Origin: Methylococcales bacterium
Lineage (GTDB): Bacteria > Pseudomonadota > Gammaproteobacteria > Methylococcales > Methylomonadaceae
Assembly: GCA_028707085.1 (NCBI GenBank)
Contig: JAQTUW010000017.1
Coordinates: forward strand, 1-64,000
Reading direction: 5' to 3'
Length of the DNA: 64,000 nt
Below, piece after piece: positions 23,915-33,716 of the stretch. A program made the position numbers and the translations under genes. The notes below the pieces were generated by a model that worked only from the letters and a program-made list of their open reading frames with translations, was not told the origin of the DNA and ran no database searches. Every line of letters begins with the position of its first letter. The stretch's first letter is position 1.

Positions 23915-24220
23915 ATGGCTAAGAAATCAATGATTGCCCGCGATGTAAAGCGCGCGAATCTTATTAAGAAATACGATGGAAAAAGAAGTGCTCTGAAAGA
24001 AATAATCAGGTCACCGAGTTCAACTTTCGAAGAAAAAGAAAATGCTCAGCTCCAATTGCAGAAGTTACCAAGAGACTCAAGCAAATCAAGATTGCGCAAT
24101 CGCTGCAAATTGACTGGCCGTCCGCATGGTTACTACAGAAAATTCGGCTTAAGCCGTAATAAGCTCAGGGAAGCAACCATGCGTGGCGACGTTCCGGGTT
24201 TAACCAAGGCTAGCTGGTAA
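23915..24220 (+). CDS. rpsN: 30S ribosomal protein S14 (zinc-free, long form)
   Basis: It is 101 aa, the long C-minus type. It has only one cysteine ([20 protein letters not shown], about 73-92) and lacks the CxxC...CxxC zinc knuckle of the short form, so it does not need zinc, unlike the L36 encoded at 28046. Confidence 0.97.
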   Translation: MAKKSMIARDVKRANLIKKYDGKRSALKEIIRSPSSTFEEKENAQLQLQKLPRDSSKSRLRNRCKLTGRPHGYYRKFGLSRNKLREATMRGDVPGLTKASW

Positions 24221-24252
24221 TTCTGGTCAATTCAGGTTTTTGGAGAATATAA

Positions 24253-24648
24253 ATGAGCATGACAGATCCAATTGCGGATATGCTGACCAGAATAAGAAAT
24301 GGTCAATCTGCCGGCAAGAAGTGTGTAAAAATCCCTTCATCGAAATTAAAAATTGCAATTGCAAAGGTTTTGAAAGAAGAAGGCTATATAGCAGACTATA
24401 AAATTGAAACAATAGGCAATCATACTGAAATGACTGTTGAATTGAAATATTTCAATGGCGTTCCGGTAATTGAAAACGTAAAGCGCATCAGCCGACCCGG
24501 GCTAAGAATTTACAGATCGAAAGACGAGTTGCCAAAAGTGCTCGGCGGTCTGGGTATTGCCATCGTCTCCACCTCCAACGGGGTGATGACGGATCGTGCC
24601 GCACGTGCAATAGGGCACGGCGGTGAAGTAATTTGTACTGTATGCTAG
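24253..24648 (+). CDS. rpsH: 30S ribosomal protein S8
   Basis: A central-domain assembly protein and, in E. coli, the spc operon repressor. It is 131 aa, starting [18 protein letters not shown], with the C-terminal [20 protein letters not shown] near 108-127. TGGAGA lies before the start. Confidence 0.98.
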   Translation: MSMTDPIADMLTRIRNGQSAGKKCVKIPSSKLKIAIAKVLKEEGYIADYKIETIGNHTEMTVELKYFNGVPVIENVKRISRPGLRIYRSKDELPKVLGGLGIAIVSTSNGVMTDRAARAIGHGGEVICTVC

Positions 24649-24663
24649 GAATAGGGAGTAATC

Positions 24664-25197
24664 ATGTCACGTGTAGCTAATGCTCCAATTACAATTCCTG
24701 CAGGCGTCAATGTCAGCCGCGAAGGTAAAATAGTCAGTATCAATGGCAAGCTCGGACAGATGACATTTGGTCTGCTTGACTCGGTCGAACTTGATATTCA
24801 GGCTGATTCTCTGCATGTCAAATGGAACGAAGATGTCAAAGGCGCCAAGGCGCATGCCGGTACGGCGCGCGCTTCGCTTAACAATATGGTGAAAGGCGTT
24901 TCGGAAGGTTTTGTAAAGAAAATGCTTTTGGTTGGGGTCGGATACCGGGCTCAGGTAAAAGAAAATTTACTTACCCTGTCGCTGGGTTATTCCAATCCTG
25001 TTGAATATCTTATTCCAGAGGGTGTGACTGTCGAAGCGCCAACACAGACCGAGCTTCTAGTTAAAGGCAGCGATAAGCAGAAGGTTGGACAGGTTGCTTC
25101 TGAAATTAGGGCATTCCGTCCGCCGGAACCCTATAAAGGCAAAGGTGTGAGAATTGCCGACGAATACGTCGCCAGAAAAGAAGCCAAGAAAAAATAG
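24664..25197 (+). CDS. rplF: 50S ribosomal protein L6
   Basis: It binds near the sarcin-ricin loop. It is 177 aa with two tandem L6 folds. The signature [20 protein letters not shown] is present near 154-173. AGGGAG precedes the start. Confidence 0.98.
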   Translation: MSRVANAPITIPAGVNVSREGKIVSINGKLGQMTFGLLDSVELDIQADSLHVKWNEDVKGAKAHAGTARASLNNMVKGVSEGFVKKMLLVGVGYRAQVKENLLTLSLGYSNPVEYLIPEGVTVEAPTQTELLVKGSDKQKVGQVASEIRAFRPPEPYKGKGVRIADEYVARKEAKKK

Positions 25198-25205
25198 GTA
25201 ATACG

Positions 25206-25559
25206 ATGGATAAGAAGTCAACCAGATTAAAAAGAGCATTAAAATTACGCAGCAAAATTAAAAAGTTTGATGTCAACAGACTGACCATACATCGTACATC
25301 CCAACATATTTACGCTCAGGTGTTGAGTACGGATGGCAAGTCAACGCTGGCGTCGGCTTCAACGGTTCAGGCAGACGTAAGAAATGCAGTCAAGAACACC
25401 AGCAATATAAATGCAGCAATTGAAGTGGGTAAAGCCGTCGCATTAAAAGCGATTGCAGCCGGTGTCACTGAAGTCGCCTTTGATCGCTCTGGTTTTAAAT
25501 ATCACGGTCGCGTGAAGGCACTAGCAGATGCTGCACGTGAAGCCGGACTGAAGTTTTAG
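25206..25559 (+). CDS. rplR: 50S ribosomal protein L18
   Basis: A 5S rRNA-binding protein, 117 aa as in E. coli, with a basic N-terminus ([20 protein letters not shown]) and the conserved [28 protein letters not shown] region starting near 90. Confidence 0.97.
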   Translation: MDKKSTRLKRALKLRSKIKKFDVNRLTIHRTSQHIYAQVLSTDGKSTLASASTVQADVRNAVKNTSNINAAIEVGKAVALKAIAAGVTEVAFDRSGFKYHGRVKALADAAREAGLKF

Positions 25560-25569
25560 GGGAAATAGA

Positions 25570-26076
25570 ATGGCAACAGCACCAGCTCAAGGTAGTACAG
25601 ACGGCTTTCAGGAAAAATTGGTAAACGTAAGACGTGTGGCAAAAGTCGTAAAAGGTGGTAGAGTATTTGGTTTTGCGGCCTTGACCGTTGTCGGTGATGG
25701 CGACGGACGGGTCGGTTACGGTGTTTCCAAGGCGCGCGAAGTGCCGGTGGCGATCCAGAAGTCGCTCGAACAAGCACGTAAAAACATGCGTAAAGTCGCA
25801 TTGAAGGACGGTACCCTGCAGTATTCGATCATGTCCAACACCGGAGCGGCAAAGGTCTATATGCAGCCTGCTTCCGAAGGTACTGGCATTATCGCCGGCG
25901 GTGCGATGCGCGCGGTATTCGAAGTGGTGGGCGTGCACAATGTGCTGGCGAAATGCATAGGCACCAACAATCCTATAAATGTAGTCAGGGCTACGATTGA
26001 CGGCCTGACATCCATGCACGACGCCAAGCAGATTGCAGCCAAACGTGGCTTGACCGTTGAACAAATTACAGGATAA
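25570..26076 (+). CDS. rpsE: 30S ribosomal protein S5
   Basis: S5 lies at the mRNA entry and decoding region. It is 168 aa. The N-terminal double-stranded RNA-binding loop with [20 protein letters not shown] (about 23-42), where spectinomycin-resistance changes map, shows no deletion. GGGGAAAT precedes the start. Confidence 0.98.
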   Translation: MATAPAQGSTDGFQEKLVNVRRVAKVVKGGRVFGFAALTVVGDGDGRVGYGVSKAREVPVAIQKSLEQARKNMRKVALKDGTLQYSIMSNTGAAKVYMQPASEGTGIIAGGAMRAVFEVVGVHNVLAKCIGTNNPINVVRATIDGLTSMHDAKQIAAKRGLTVEQITG

Positions 26077-26081
26077 CAGAG

Positions 26082-26267
26082 ATGTTAGGCAAAAGAATTA
26101 ATGTAATGATGACCAAAAGCAAGCATGGCCGGTTGAAAAGTCACCAGCAATGCCTTAAAGGTCTGGGGCTGAGTCGGATTCGTCAGATAGTCAATGTGGC
26201 GGATACGCCCGAGAATCGCGGCATGATAAACAAAATTGCATATATGCTTAAAGTTGAGGAAGTCTAA
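26082..26267 (+). CDS. rpmD: 50S ribosomal protein L30
   Basis: A small protein of 61 aa (59 in E. coli). The L30 pattern is present: [21 protein letters not shown] (about 15-35) and [21 protein letters not shown] at the end. It shares one base with rplO (TAATG). Confidence 0.95.
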   Translation: MLGKRINVMMTKSKHGRLKSHQQCLKGLGLSRIRQIVNVADTPENRGMINKIAYMLKVEEV

Positions 26268-26701
26268 TGTACTTGAATACGATTCAGGCAGCATACGGTG
26301 CTAGAAAAAAACTGAAACGAGTAGGCCGTGGTATCGGCTCTACGGACGGTAAAACCTGCGGACGGGGGCATAAAGGCCAGAAAGCTCGTAGCGGCGGTTA
26401 TCACAAGGTCGGCTTCGAAGGCGGTCAGATGCCGTTGCAGCGGCGCTTGCCGAAAGTCGGTTTTACGTCCAGAACCAAAAAATTTAACGCAGAAGTCCGC
26501 TTGAGCGAGCTGGATTCGCTTGGCCTGGAAGTCATCGATTTGCAATTGTTGATCGATAGCAACACCATTCCAGCCTTTTCGAAAACGGCCAAGCTGATCA
26601 ACACGGGTGCTATTAGCAGAGCAATCACATTAAAGGGAGTCAATGTAACTGATGGTGCCAGGCAGGCAATTGAAGCTGCCGGTGGCAGAGTTGAGGCGTA
26701 A
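26267..26701 (+). CDS. rplO: 50S ribosomal protein L15
   Basis: It is 144 aa, the same as E. coli. The Gly/Arg/Lys-rich N-terminal extension ([22 protein letters not shown] starting near 17) and [15 protein letters not shown] are present. secY follows with no gap. Confidence 0.98.
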   Translation: MYLNTIQAAYGARKKLKRVGRGIGSTDGKTCGRGHKGQKARSGGYHKVGFEGGQMPLQRRLPKVGFTSRTKKFNAEVRLSELDSLGLEVIDLQLLIDSNTIPAFSKTAKLINTGAISRAITLKGVNVTDGARQAIEAAGGRVEA

Positions 26702-28024
26702 GTGAGCACAAAAGGCTTTGATGTTGCGGCTGGAAAATTTCGTTTTGGCGAACTGAAGTCCAGATTATTGTTTGTATTTGGCGCATTTGTAGTTTATAGA
26801 ATTGGTGCGCACATTCCTGTGCCGGGAATCGATCCAAATGCGCTGGCGGCCATGTTTGCACAGCAATCCGGTTCAATACTGGATATGTTCAACATGTTTT
26901 CCGGCGGCGCATTGATGCGTCTGAGTTTGTTCGCCCTTGGCATCATGCCTTATATATCCGCATCCATCATCATGCAGCTTATGACCATCGTCATACCTGC
27001 CATGGAACAGATTAAAAAGGAAGGTGAATCCGGGCGTAGAAAGATTTCGCAATATACCCGCTATGGCACGGTTGTGCTGGCCATGTTTCAATCCATAGGC
27101 ATATCGGTCGCCCTGCAAAATCAGACAGCCGGTGGTATGGCGGTGGTTTTGCAACCCGGCCCGGGCTTTATCGTTATCACCACCATCACGCTGGTGACCG
27201 GAACGATATTTCTGATGTGGATTGGTGAACAGGTTACCGAACGCGGCATTGGCAATGGTATTTCGCTGATCATTTTTGCCGGTATCGTTTCCGGTTTACC
27301 GCATGCCATAGGTGGAACCCTGGAGCTGGCTCGTACCGGCGAAATGAATAGCGCGTTTATAGTTGTGCTGTTTGCGCTGGCCGTGTTGGTTACCGGGATT
27401 GTGGTGTTTGTGGAGAGAGGCCAGCGGCGAATAACGATCAATTACCCCAAGCGGCAGCAGGGCAATAAGGTCTATGCAGGCCAGACGTCGTTTTTGCCCT
27501 TGAAACTTAACATGGCTGGGGTTATCCCACCCATTTTCGCCTCCAGTATCATTTTGTTCCCGGCTACTATCGCCGGCTGGTTTGGAGACGTAAACGGTTT
27601 TGGCTGGCTGCACGACATATCAACCCTGTTATCACCAGGTCAGCCGGTTTATGTAATGTGCTATGCGCTGGCCATTATTTTCTTCTGTTTTTTTTATACC
27701 GCACTGGTATTCAATTCCAAGGAAACAGCGGAGAATCTGAAGAAATCAGGCGCATATTTGCCAGGTATCAGGCCCGGCGTGCAGACAACGAACTATATCG
27801 ACAAAGTGATGACGCGGCTGACATTGATCGGTGCCATTTATATAACGCTGATTTGTCTGTTGCCTGAATTTTTAATCGTATATTGGAATGTGCCCTTTTC
27901 GTTCGGCGGAACTTCATTGTTGATTATTGTGGTTGTGGTCATGGATTTCATATCGCAAATGCAGACACATTTGATGTCGCAACAATATGAAGGCTTGATG
28001 AAAAAGGCTAATCTGAAGAAATAA
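26702..28024 (+). CDS. secY: Preprotein translocase subunit SecY
   Basis: The channel-forming subunit of SecYEG. It is 440 aa with ten hydrophobic segments. The plug-region sequence [15 protein letters not shown] (about 82-96) and the cytoplasmic loop with [16 protein letters not shown] near 237-252 are visible. The start is GTG at 26702, directly after the rplO stop. It is followed by rpmJ 21 bases later. Confidence 0.98.
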   Translation: MSTKGFDVAAGKFRFGELKSRLLFVFGAFVVYRIGAHIPVPGIDPNALAAMFAQQSGSILDMFNMFSGGALMRLSLFALGIMPYISASIIMQLMTIVIPAMEQIKKEGESGRRKISQYTRYGTVVLAMFQSIGISVALQNQTAGGMAVVLQPGPGFIVITTITLVTGTIFLMWIGEQVTERGIGNGISLIIFAGIVSGLPHAIGGTLELARTGEMNSAFIVVLFALAVLVTGIVVFVERGQRRITINYPKRQQGNKVYAGQTSFLPLKLNMAGVIPPIFASSIILFPATIAGWFGDVNGFGWLHDISTLLSPGQPVYVMCYALAIIFFCFFYTALVFNSKETAENLKKSGAYLPGIRPGVQTTNYIDKVMTRLTLIGAIYITLICLLPEFLIVYWNVPFSFGGTSLLIIVVVVMDFISQMQTHLMSQQYEGLMKKANLKK

Positions 28025-28045
28025 CATCAATTTTTGGAGTAAGAC

Positions 28046-28159
28046 ATGAAAGTCCGGGCATCGATCAAAGCAATATGCAAAAACTGCAAGGTAGTCAAAC
28101 GTAATGGCGTGGTTCGTGTGATCTGTAAGGATGGCAGACACAAACAACGCCAGGGATAG
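28046..28159 (+). CDS. rpmJ: 50S ribosomal protein L36 (zinc-binding form)
   Basis: This 37-aa gene is below usual ORF cut-offs but certain. It starts [20 protein letters not shown] and keeps the zinc ligands C11, C14, C27 and H32, so it is the C-plus form. It is placed between secY and rpsM as in other gammaproteobacteria and preceded by TTGGAG. Confidence 0.97.
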   Translation: MKVRASIKAICKNCKVVKRNGVVRVICKDGRHKQRQG

Positions 28160-28166
28160 ATTTTTT

Positions 28167-28195
28167 TTGCAATTAAAATTTAGGGCTGTTATAAT
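28167..28195 (+). promoter_or_regulatory. sigma70 promoter of the alpha operon
   Basis: TTGCAA (28167-28172) and a perfect TATAAT (28190-28195) are separated by 17 bases. Transcription would start near 28202, leaving a leader of about 35 bases before rpsM. That is too short for the E. coli-type S4-binding pseudoknot. Confidence 0.85.
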
Positions 28196-28236
28196 GGCCT
28201 GCTTAACTTTATATAGTACCGATTGGGAGTATCTGA

Positions 28237-28593
28237 ATGGCGCGTATTGCCGGTATTAACGTAGCTGATCATAAACATGCGGGTATTGCGTTAACTGCGA
28301 TTTATGGGATAGGCAGGCCGACTGCCATTCAAATCTGCAGTCAAGTAGGCATACTGCCGAATGTAAAGATTAGAGATCTTTCGGAAGATCAGGTCGAAAC
28401 CATCCGTAAGGTTATTTCTTCAATGACAGTTGAAGGCGATCTCAGAAGGGAAGTTTCTATGAACATAAAAAGGCTGATGGATTTGGGCTGCTATCGCGGC
28501 ATCAGACATCGCCGCGGTCTTCCGCTGAGAGGGCAAAGAACGCGTACGAACGCCCGGACAAGAAAAGGTCCGCGCAAACCAGTTACTAAATAA
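28237..28593 (+). CDS. rpsM: 30S ribosomal protein S13
   Basis: A head protein that bridges to the 50S subunit. It is 118 aa, the same as E. coli, with [20 protein letters not shown] at the N-terminus and the basic [20 protein letters not shown] segment near 88-107. First gene of the alpha operon; GGGAG lies ten bases upstream. Confidence 0.98.
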   Translation: MARIAGINVADHKHAGIALTAIYGIGRPTAIQICSQVGILPNVKIRDLSEDQVETIRKVISSMTVEGDLRREVSMNIKRLMDLGCYRGIRHRRGLPLRGQRTRTNARTRKGPRKPVTK

Positions 28594-28614
28594 GCTTTAA
28601 AATAAGGTAAGTTG

Positions 28615-29001
28615 ATGGCAACGCAAAATCGAGTAAAAAAACGGATAAAGAAGGAAGTGTCCGATGGCATCGTACATGTACATGCATCTTTCAATAACAC
28701 TATCGTAACGATCACCGATAGAAAGGGAAATGCACTGTCTTGGGCAACGTCCGGTGGTTCCGGGTTTCGCGGCTCAAGAAAAAGTACGCCATTTGCAGCT
28801 CAGGTTGCCGCAGAAAAAGCCGGCGCCGTGGCGCAGGAATATGGAATGAAAAATCTCGATGTCATGATCAAAGGCCCCGGCCCTGGTCGCGAATCTGCTG
28901 TCCGGTCGTTGAACAGCCTTGGTTTTAAAATTACAAATATAGTGGACGTTACGCCAATTCCCCATAATGGCTGCCGTCCACCCAAAAAACGTCGCGTTTA
29001 G
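28615..29001 (+). CDS. rpsK: 30S ribosomal protein S11
   Basis: S11 forms the platform near the E site. ATG 28615 gives 128 aa (129 in E. coli). A TTG one codon upstream is not needed. It contains [20 protein letters not shown] near 44-63 and [15 protein letters not shown] at the C-terminus. Confidence 0.98.
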   Translation: MATQNRVKKRIKKEVSDGIVHVHASFNNTIVTITDRKGNALSWATSGGSGFRGSRKSTPFAAQVAAEKAGAVAQEYGMKNLDVMIKGPGPGRESAVRSLNSLGFKITNIVDVTPIPHNGCRPPKKRRV

Positions 29002-29018
29002 GATATTGGAGTAATTAA

Positions 29019-29639
29019 ATGGCAAGATATCTTGGGCCTGCCTGCAAGTTAAGTAGAAGAGAAGGCACTGATTTATTTCTCAAGAGCAGAGGAAAGTCTC
29101 TGGAAGGCAAATGCAAGCTGGATCAAAGGCCAGGCCAGCATGGAGCCAAACGCACGAGGAATTCTGATTACGCAATACAGCTTCGTGCAAAACAAAGATT
29201 GCGCCGTATATACGGTGTTCTTGAGAAACAATTCAGAAATTATTACAAAGCCGCGGATCTTCAAAAAGGTGCTACTGGCCAGAATTTGCTGAATTTTCTC
29301 GAGTCAAGACTGGATAATGTCGTCTATCGTATGGGTTATGCTTCCACACGGGCTGAAGCCAGGCAATTAGTCAGCCATAAAGCGATTATGGTTAATGATC
29401 AGCTTATTAATATACCCTCTTACCAGCTTGCCGCAGGTGATCAGGTAAAAATTCGTGAAAAAGCCAAGTCGCAGCAACGGATTAAGGATTCGCTTGTTGT
29501 TGCCGAGCAATACGGCTTTCCAGTTTGGGTTGAAGTAAATCCAAAAGATATGAGTGGAGTTTTTAAAACCGTTCCTGATCGTGTTGACCTTGGGTCTGAC
29601 ATTAACGAACAGTTGGTTGTTGAGCTTTATTCCAAGTAA
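29019..29639 (+). CDS. rpsD: 30S ribosomal protein S4
   Basis: A primary 16S rRNA binder. It is 206 aa, the same as E. coli. It has the N-terminal [19 protein letters not shown] and the S4 RNA-binding fold with [20 protein letters not shown] (about 94-113). In enterobacteria S4 represses this operon. The short leader here leaves that mechanism unsupported. Confidence 0.98.
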   Translation: MARYLGPACKLSRREGTDLFLKSRGKSLEGKCKLDQRPGQHGAKRTRNSDYAIQLRAKQRLRRIYGVLEKQFRNYYKAADLQKGATGQNLLNFLESRLDNVVYRMGYASTRAEARQLVSHKAIMVNDQLINIPSYQLAAGDQVKIREKAKSQQRIKDSLVVAEQYGFPVWVEVNPKDMSGVFKTVPDRVDLGSDINEQLVVELYSK

Positions 29640-29658
29640 TAAATCCGGGATTTAAACT

Positions 29659-30666
29659 ATGCAGAGTTCTATTGTTGGTCTTTTGAAACCTCGGTTAGTA
29701 GAGGTCATCAGCGAAACGGCCAACCATTCGAGAATTGTGATTGAACCTTTGGAGCGAGGCTTTGGGCATTCGCTGGGCAATGCATTACGTCGAGTAATGC
29801 TGTCATCGATTCCCGGATGCGCCGTCACTGAGATTGCGATTGAAGGTGTACTTCACGAATTCACTACAATAGAAGGCGTGCAAGAGGATGTTATCGATAT
29901 CATTCTCAATCTGAAAAAACTGGCTGTGGTGCTGCATTCCAAAGATGAAGTGACATTGAGCCTCGTCAAGTCCGGAGTGGGCGCCGTAACGGCGGGGGAT
30001 ATTGAGATTCCACATAATGTGGAAATCATTAATCCAGATCTGATTATAGCCCATATCACTCAGGATATAACGTTCAGTATCAAGATAAAAATTGAACGCA
30101 GTAGAGGCTATGTGCCGGCCAGCGTTCGTAAAGAGCAATATGATGATGCGCCGGTAGGGGTGCTGATGGTGGACGCTGCATTCAGCCCTATTGTAAAAGT
30201 GGCTTATCATGTCGAAAGTACACGCGTCGAACAGCGTACCAACCTTGATAAATTGATCATCGAGCTGGAAACCAATGGCACGGTCGATCCTGAAGCAGCA
30301 ATCAAACTGGCGGCATCCATACTGCATGATCAGTTGTCCGTGTTCGTTGATTTTGAAAAAGTTAAGGAACAGGTTCTGGAAGAAGTGCATGTTGAAGAAC
30401 AGCCTTTCGATCCAGTGCTGTTGAGACCGGTCGACGATCTGGAATTAACGGTGCGCTCTGCGAATTGTTTGAAAGCCGAAAACATCTTTTATATTGGCGA
30501 TTTAATCCAGCGTACGGAAGTTGAGCTGTTACGCACTCCGAATCTGGGTAAAAAGTCGCTGACTGAGATTAAAGACATACTAGCCCTGAAAGGATTGTCA
30601 TTAGGCATGAGATTGGAAAATTGGCCGCCTGAAAATTTGGCGGATCAATCCCAAGTTGGAATTTGA
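29659..30666 (+). CDS. rpoA: DNA-directed RNA polymerase subunit alpha
   Basis: The assembly platform of RNA polymerase and target of activators. It is 335 aa (329 in E. coli). The N-terminal domain has [20 protein letters not shown] near 34-53. The C-terminal domain has the two helix-hairpin-helix segments, with [16 protein letters not shown] and [15 protein letters not shown] at about 268-305. It lies between rpsD and rplQ. Confidence 0.99.
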   Translation: MQSSIVGLLKPRLVEVISETANHSRIVIEPLERGFGHSLGNALRRVMLSSIPGCAVTEIAIEGVLHEFTTIEGVQEDVIDIILNLKKLAVVLHSKDEVTLSLVKSGVGAVTAGDIEIPHNVEIINPDLIIAHITQDITFSIKIKIERSRGYVPASVRKEQYDDAPVGVLMVDAAFSPIVKVAYHVESTRVEQRTNLDKLIIELETNGTVDPEAAIKLAASILHDQLSVFVDFEKVKEQVLEEVHVEEQPFDPVLLRPVDDLELTVRSANCLKAENIFYIGDLIQRTEVELLRTPNLGKKSLTEIKDILALKGLSLGMRLENWPPENLADQSQVGI

Positions 30667-30682
30667 AATTAAGGCAATATAA

Positions 30683-31063
30683 ATGAGACACCGTAAATCT
30701 GGAAGACAGCTAAATAAAAATAGCAGCCATCGAAAAGCCTTGTTTAGCAACATGGCATGTTCATTGTTCAAGCACGAGTTGATCAAGACAACTCTGCCTA
30801 AAGCAAAAGAACTGCGCATGCTGGCAGAGCCTCTGATTACCTTATCGAAAGAAGATTCTGTCGCCAAACGCCGTCTGGCGTTTGCCAAGTTACGCGACAG
30901 AGATGTGGTAACCAAACTGTTTAATGAACTAGGCCCGCGTTATCAGGCCAGAAACGGCGGTTATCTCAGAATTATCAAATGTGGTTTCAGAACAGGCGAC
31001 GATGCGCCTATGGCGTATGTCGAACTGGTTGACCGCGCAGAACCGGTTGCTGTTTCCGAATAA
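30683..31063 (+). CDS. rplQ: 50S ribosomal protein L17
   Basis: It is 126 aa (127 in E. coli), starting [20 protein letters not shown], with the conserved [22 protein letters not shown] near 92-113. Last gene of the 31-kb ribosomal block. It is followed by structured sequence and a long hairpin at 31184-31220. Confidence 0.98.
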   Translation: MRHRKSGRQLNKNSSHRKALFSNMACSLFKHELIKTTLPKAKELRMLAEPLITLSKEDSVAKRRLAFAKLRDRDVVTKLFNELGPRYQARNGGYLRIIKCGFRTGDDAPMAYVELVDRAEPVAVSE

Positions 31064-31183
31064 TCGTTGGCGTACCGGTTCCGATTTTAAGTAACGCGAT
31101 CCACAGGCGCCGAGTGCTTTCAGGCGCATATCTGCCGAACTTCGGTACGCATTACCAGCCTCCAGGGCTATTCACTCATCAGC

Positions 31184-31220
31184 AATTAACGCCGTATCCC
31201 TGCCGAATACGGCGTTAATT
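31184..31220 (+). terminator. Perfect 14-bp hairpin between rplQ and rarA
   Basis: AATTAACGCCGTAT (31184-31197) and ATACGGCGTTAATT (31207-31220) form a perfect stem around a 9-base loop. It lies between convergent rplQ and rarA, ending six bases from the rarA stop, so it probably terminates or protects both transcripts. The T-runs are weak on both strands (TTAATT), so classic intrinsic termination is not certain. Confidence 0.65.
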
Positions 31221-31225
31221 AGCTG

Positions 31226-32542
31226 CTACAGTTTTCTAAGAAACGCCAGCTTTTCCTTGATCTTCAGTTCCAGTCCCCTTTCAACCGGCTGGTAATAGCG
31301 GCGGTTTTGCATCTTTTCCGGAAAATAATTCTCGCCTGTGGCAAAAGCGTTCTTTTCATCATGAGCGTAGCGATAGTTTTCGCCATGTCCCAAATCACGC
31401 ATTAATCGAGTTGGCGCATTTCGTAAATGCATAGGCACTTCCAGCGATCCGCTGGTTTTGGCATCCGCCATGGCGGCCTTGAATGCGACATAAACCGCGT
31501 TGCTTTTAGGCGCGCAAGCCAGATAGACGACTGCCTGGGCAATCGCCAGCTCGCCCTCCGGGCTGCCGAGCCGTTCATAGGCCGAAGCGGCGTCCAGCGC
31601 CAGTTGCAAGCCCCTTGGGTCGGCATTGCCAATATCCTCCGACGCCATGCGAATCACCCGCCTGGCAATATATAGCGGATCGCAACCTGCCGATAGCATC
31701 CGGCATAACCAGTATAGGGCTGCATCCGGATCGGTTCCCCTGACCGACTTGTGCAATGCGGATATCTGGTCATAAAAAATATCGCCCTGCTTGTCAAACC
31801 GGTTAGCCTGACCTTGTAATACTTCATCGATTACCTGATAGGTAATGGTTTCCTGTCCGGCAATCGTTTCGGAAAGATCGGCGGCCACCTGCAAAATATT
31901 CAGACAGCGTCTGGCGTCACCATCGGCTGCCTTGCTGATCAGTTCCAGCACTTCTTCGCTGATCTGCAGTTTTCGGTTGCCAAGTCCGCGTTCGTCGTCT
32001 GTGAGTACTCTATCGATCAAAACCTTTAGGTCTGCCGGTTCAAGAGTACGTAATACATAAACCCGTAAACGTGACAATAAGGCATTATTCAATTCAAAAG
32101 ATGGATTTTCAGTGGTAGCGCCAAACAATATGATCGATCCATTTTCGATCGGCGCCAGTAAGGAGTCCTGCTGGCTTTTTGAGAAGCGATGAATTTCATC
32201 GATGAAAACCACCGTCTGTATGCCCTGTAAATTTTTTATGTCACAGGCTTCGCTCACTGCCGCCCTTATTTCCTTTACGCCAGCCATGACCGCAGACAGC
32301 TCAATGAAATGACTTTGGGTATTGGCGGCAATAATCTTGGCCAGCGTGGTTTTTCCGACGCCGGGCGGCCCCCAGAACACTAGCGAATGCAGAACACCAT
32401 TTTCGATTGCCGAGCGTAGCGATCTGCCTTCCGCCAGCAAATGCTGCTGGCCGACTATATCGCCTATGTCTTGCGGACGCATTCTGGCCGCCAGCGGGGC
32501 GTGGGCGCCGATTTCCCGGGTTGTCTGTTTATTCATCTGCAA
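31226..32542 (-). CDS. rarA: Replication-associated recombination protein A (AAA+ ATPase)
   Basis: RarA (MgsA) is an AAA+ ATPase related to clamp loaders and acts at stalled replication forks. The 438-aa protein has Walker A GPPGVGKTTLAK (about 58-69), Walker B VVFIDEIHRF near 110-119, a sensor segment GATTENPSFELN near 135-146, and the C-terminal MgsA tetramerisation domain. Length and motifs are typical. It is a single gene, convergent with rplQ and divergent from accA. Confidence 0.96.
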   Translation of the reverse strand: MQMNKQTTREIGAHAPLAARMRPQDIGDIVGQQHLLAEGRSLRSAIENGVLHSLVFWGPPGVGKTTLAKIIAANTQSHFIELSAVMAGVKEIRAAVSEACDIKNLQGIQTVVFIDEIHRFSKSQQDSLLAPIENGSIILFGATTENPSFELNNALLSRLRVYVLRTLEPADLKVLIDRVLTDDERGLGNRKLQISEEVLELISKAADGDARRCLNILQVAADLSETIAGQETITYQVIDEVLQGQANRFDKQGDIFYDQISALHKSVRGTDPDAALYWLCRMLSAGCDPLYIARRVIRMASEDIGNADPRGLQLALDAASAYERLGSPEGELAIAQAVVYLACAPKSNAVYVAFKAAMADAKTSGSLEVPMHLRNAPTRLMRDLGHGENYRYAHDEKNAFATGENYFPEKMQNRRYYQPVERGLELKIKEKLAFLRKL

Positions 32543-32673
32543 AATTGAGCATAAAAATTAAAAGTGTAGCCATGGTCAAAAAATTAAATTTTCGGTACTT
32601 GCGAAATTGATAGGCAATAGCAATATTTTTCTTTAGAATTGTAAAAGTTTTACTTGAATGCCGACCGAAGCAC

Positions 32674-33648
32674 ATGGATTTAAAATTTTTAGATTTCGAA
32701 CAACCGATTGCCGAATTGCAAGCCAAGATCGAAGAGCTGCGAAAGGTTGAATTGGACAATAATTTCGATATCTCCGAGACACTTAAGCAGCTTGAGCAAA
32801 AATGCGAAGCCTTGACGGAGACCATATTCACCAATTTGACCGACTGGCAGATTTCGCAATTATCCAGACATCCGGGCCGTCCGTATACATTAGATTATAT
32901 CTCGCTGATATTTACCGATTTTCATGAATTGCACGGCGACCGGGCTTTTGCGGATGATCCGGCTATCATCTGCGGCCTGGCAAAGCTTAAAGGTCAGCCG
33001 ATCATGGTCATCGGCCATCAGAAAGGTCGGGATACCAAGGAAAAAATTTATAGAAACTTCGGCATGCCGCGTCCGGAAGGTTACCGCAAGGCGTTACGGG
33101 CAATGAAGCTGGCCGAACGGTTTGGCTTGCCGATTATTTGCTTTATCGATACCCCCGGCGCCTATCCGGGTATCGGTGCCGAAGAACGCGGACAAAGCGA
33201 AGCAATTGCCCGCAATTTATTTGAAATGACTACGCTGAAAACACCTATCATCTGTACTGTCATCGGTGAGGGTGGTTCCGGCGGGGCGCTGGCCATCGGC
33301 GTCGGCGATCGGTTGCTGATGCTGGAATACAGTACCTATGCGGTCATATCGCCTGAAGGTTGTGCATCCATTTTATGGAAAAGCGCCGATAAGGCCCAAC
33401 TGGCTGCCGAAGCGATGGGTATTACTTCGGATCGGGTGCGTGAACAAGGTTTTCTGGATGAAGTGATACGTGAACCCATAGGCGGCGGACATCGTAATTT
33501 TCAGAAAGTCGCCGCAAATCTTCGCGATTCTCTAGTGAGGCATCTGGATGAGCTGAACGATGAATCTCGGCAAATGGACAGCTTGCTGGAGAAGCGCTAC
33601 CAACGTATCATGCGCTTCGGTTCCTATCTTGAAGAACCCGTGAAGTAA
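32674..33648 (+). CDS. accA: Acetyl-CoA carboxylase carboxyltransferase subunit alpha
   Basis: With AccD it transfers the carboxyl group from carboxybiotin to acetyl-CoA, the first step of fatty acid synthesis. It is 324 aa (319 in E. coli). It starts [20 protein letters not shown]. The crotonase-like core contains [20 protein letters not shown] (about 155-174) and [15 protein letters not shown] near 196-210. A strong terminator follows. accD is not in the window. Confidence 0.98.
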   Translation: MDLKFLDFEQPIAELQAKIEELRKVELDNNFDISETLKQLEQKCEALTETIFTNLTDWQISQLSRHPGRPYTLDYISLIFTDFHELHGDRAFADDPAIICGLAKLKGQPIMVIGHQKGRDTKEKIYRNFGMPRPEGYRKALRAMKLAERFGLPIICFIDTPGAYPGIGAEERGQSEAIARNLFEMTTLKTPIICTVIGEGGSGGALAIGVGDRLLMLEYSTYAVISPEGCASILWKSADKAQLAAEAMGITSDRVREQGFLDEVIREPIGGGHRNFQKVAANLRDSLVRHLDELNDESRQMDSLLEKRYQRIMRFGSYLEEPVK

Positions 33649-33673
33649 TCCGCTTTGCATTTTTGCATTCATG

Positions 33674-33703
33674 AAAAAGGCCGATCCACTTCGGCCTTTT
33701 TTG
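33674..33703 (+). terminator. Intrinsic terminator after accA
   Basis: AAAAAGGCCGA (33674-33684) pairs with TCGGCCTTTTT (33691-33701) around a 6-base loop, in a run of six T. Textbook rho-independent terminator. tilS begins 14 bases later, so it must have its own promoter or receive read-through. Confidence 0.93.
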
Positions 33704-33716
33704 TTTATATGAGACC

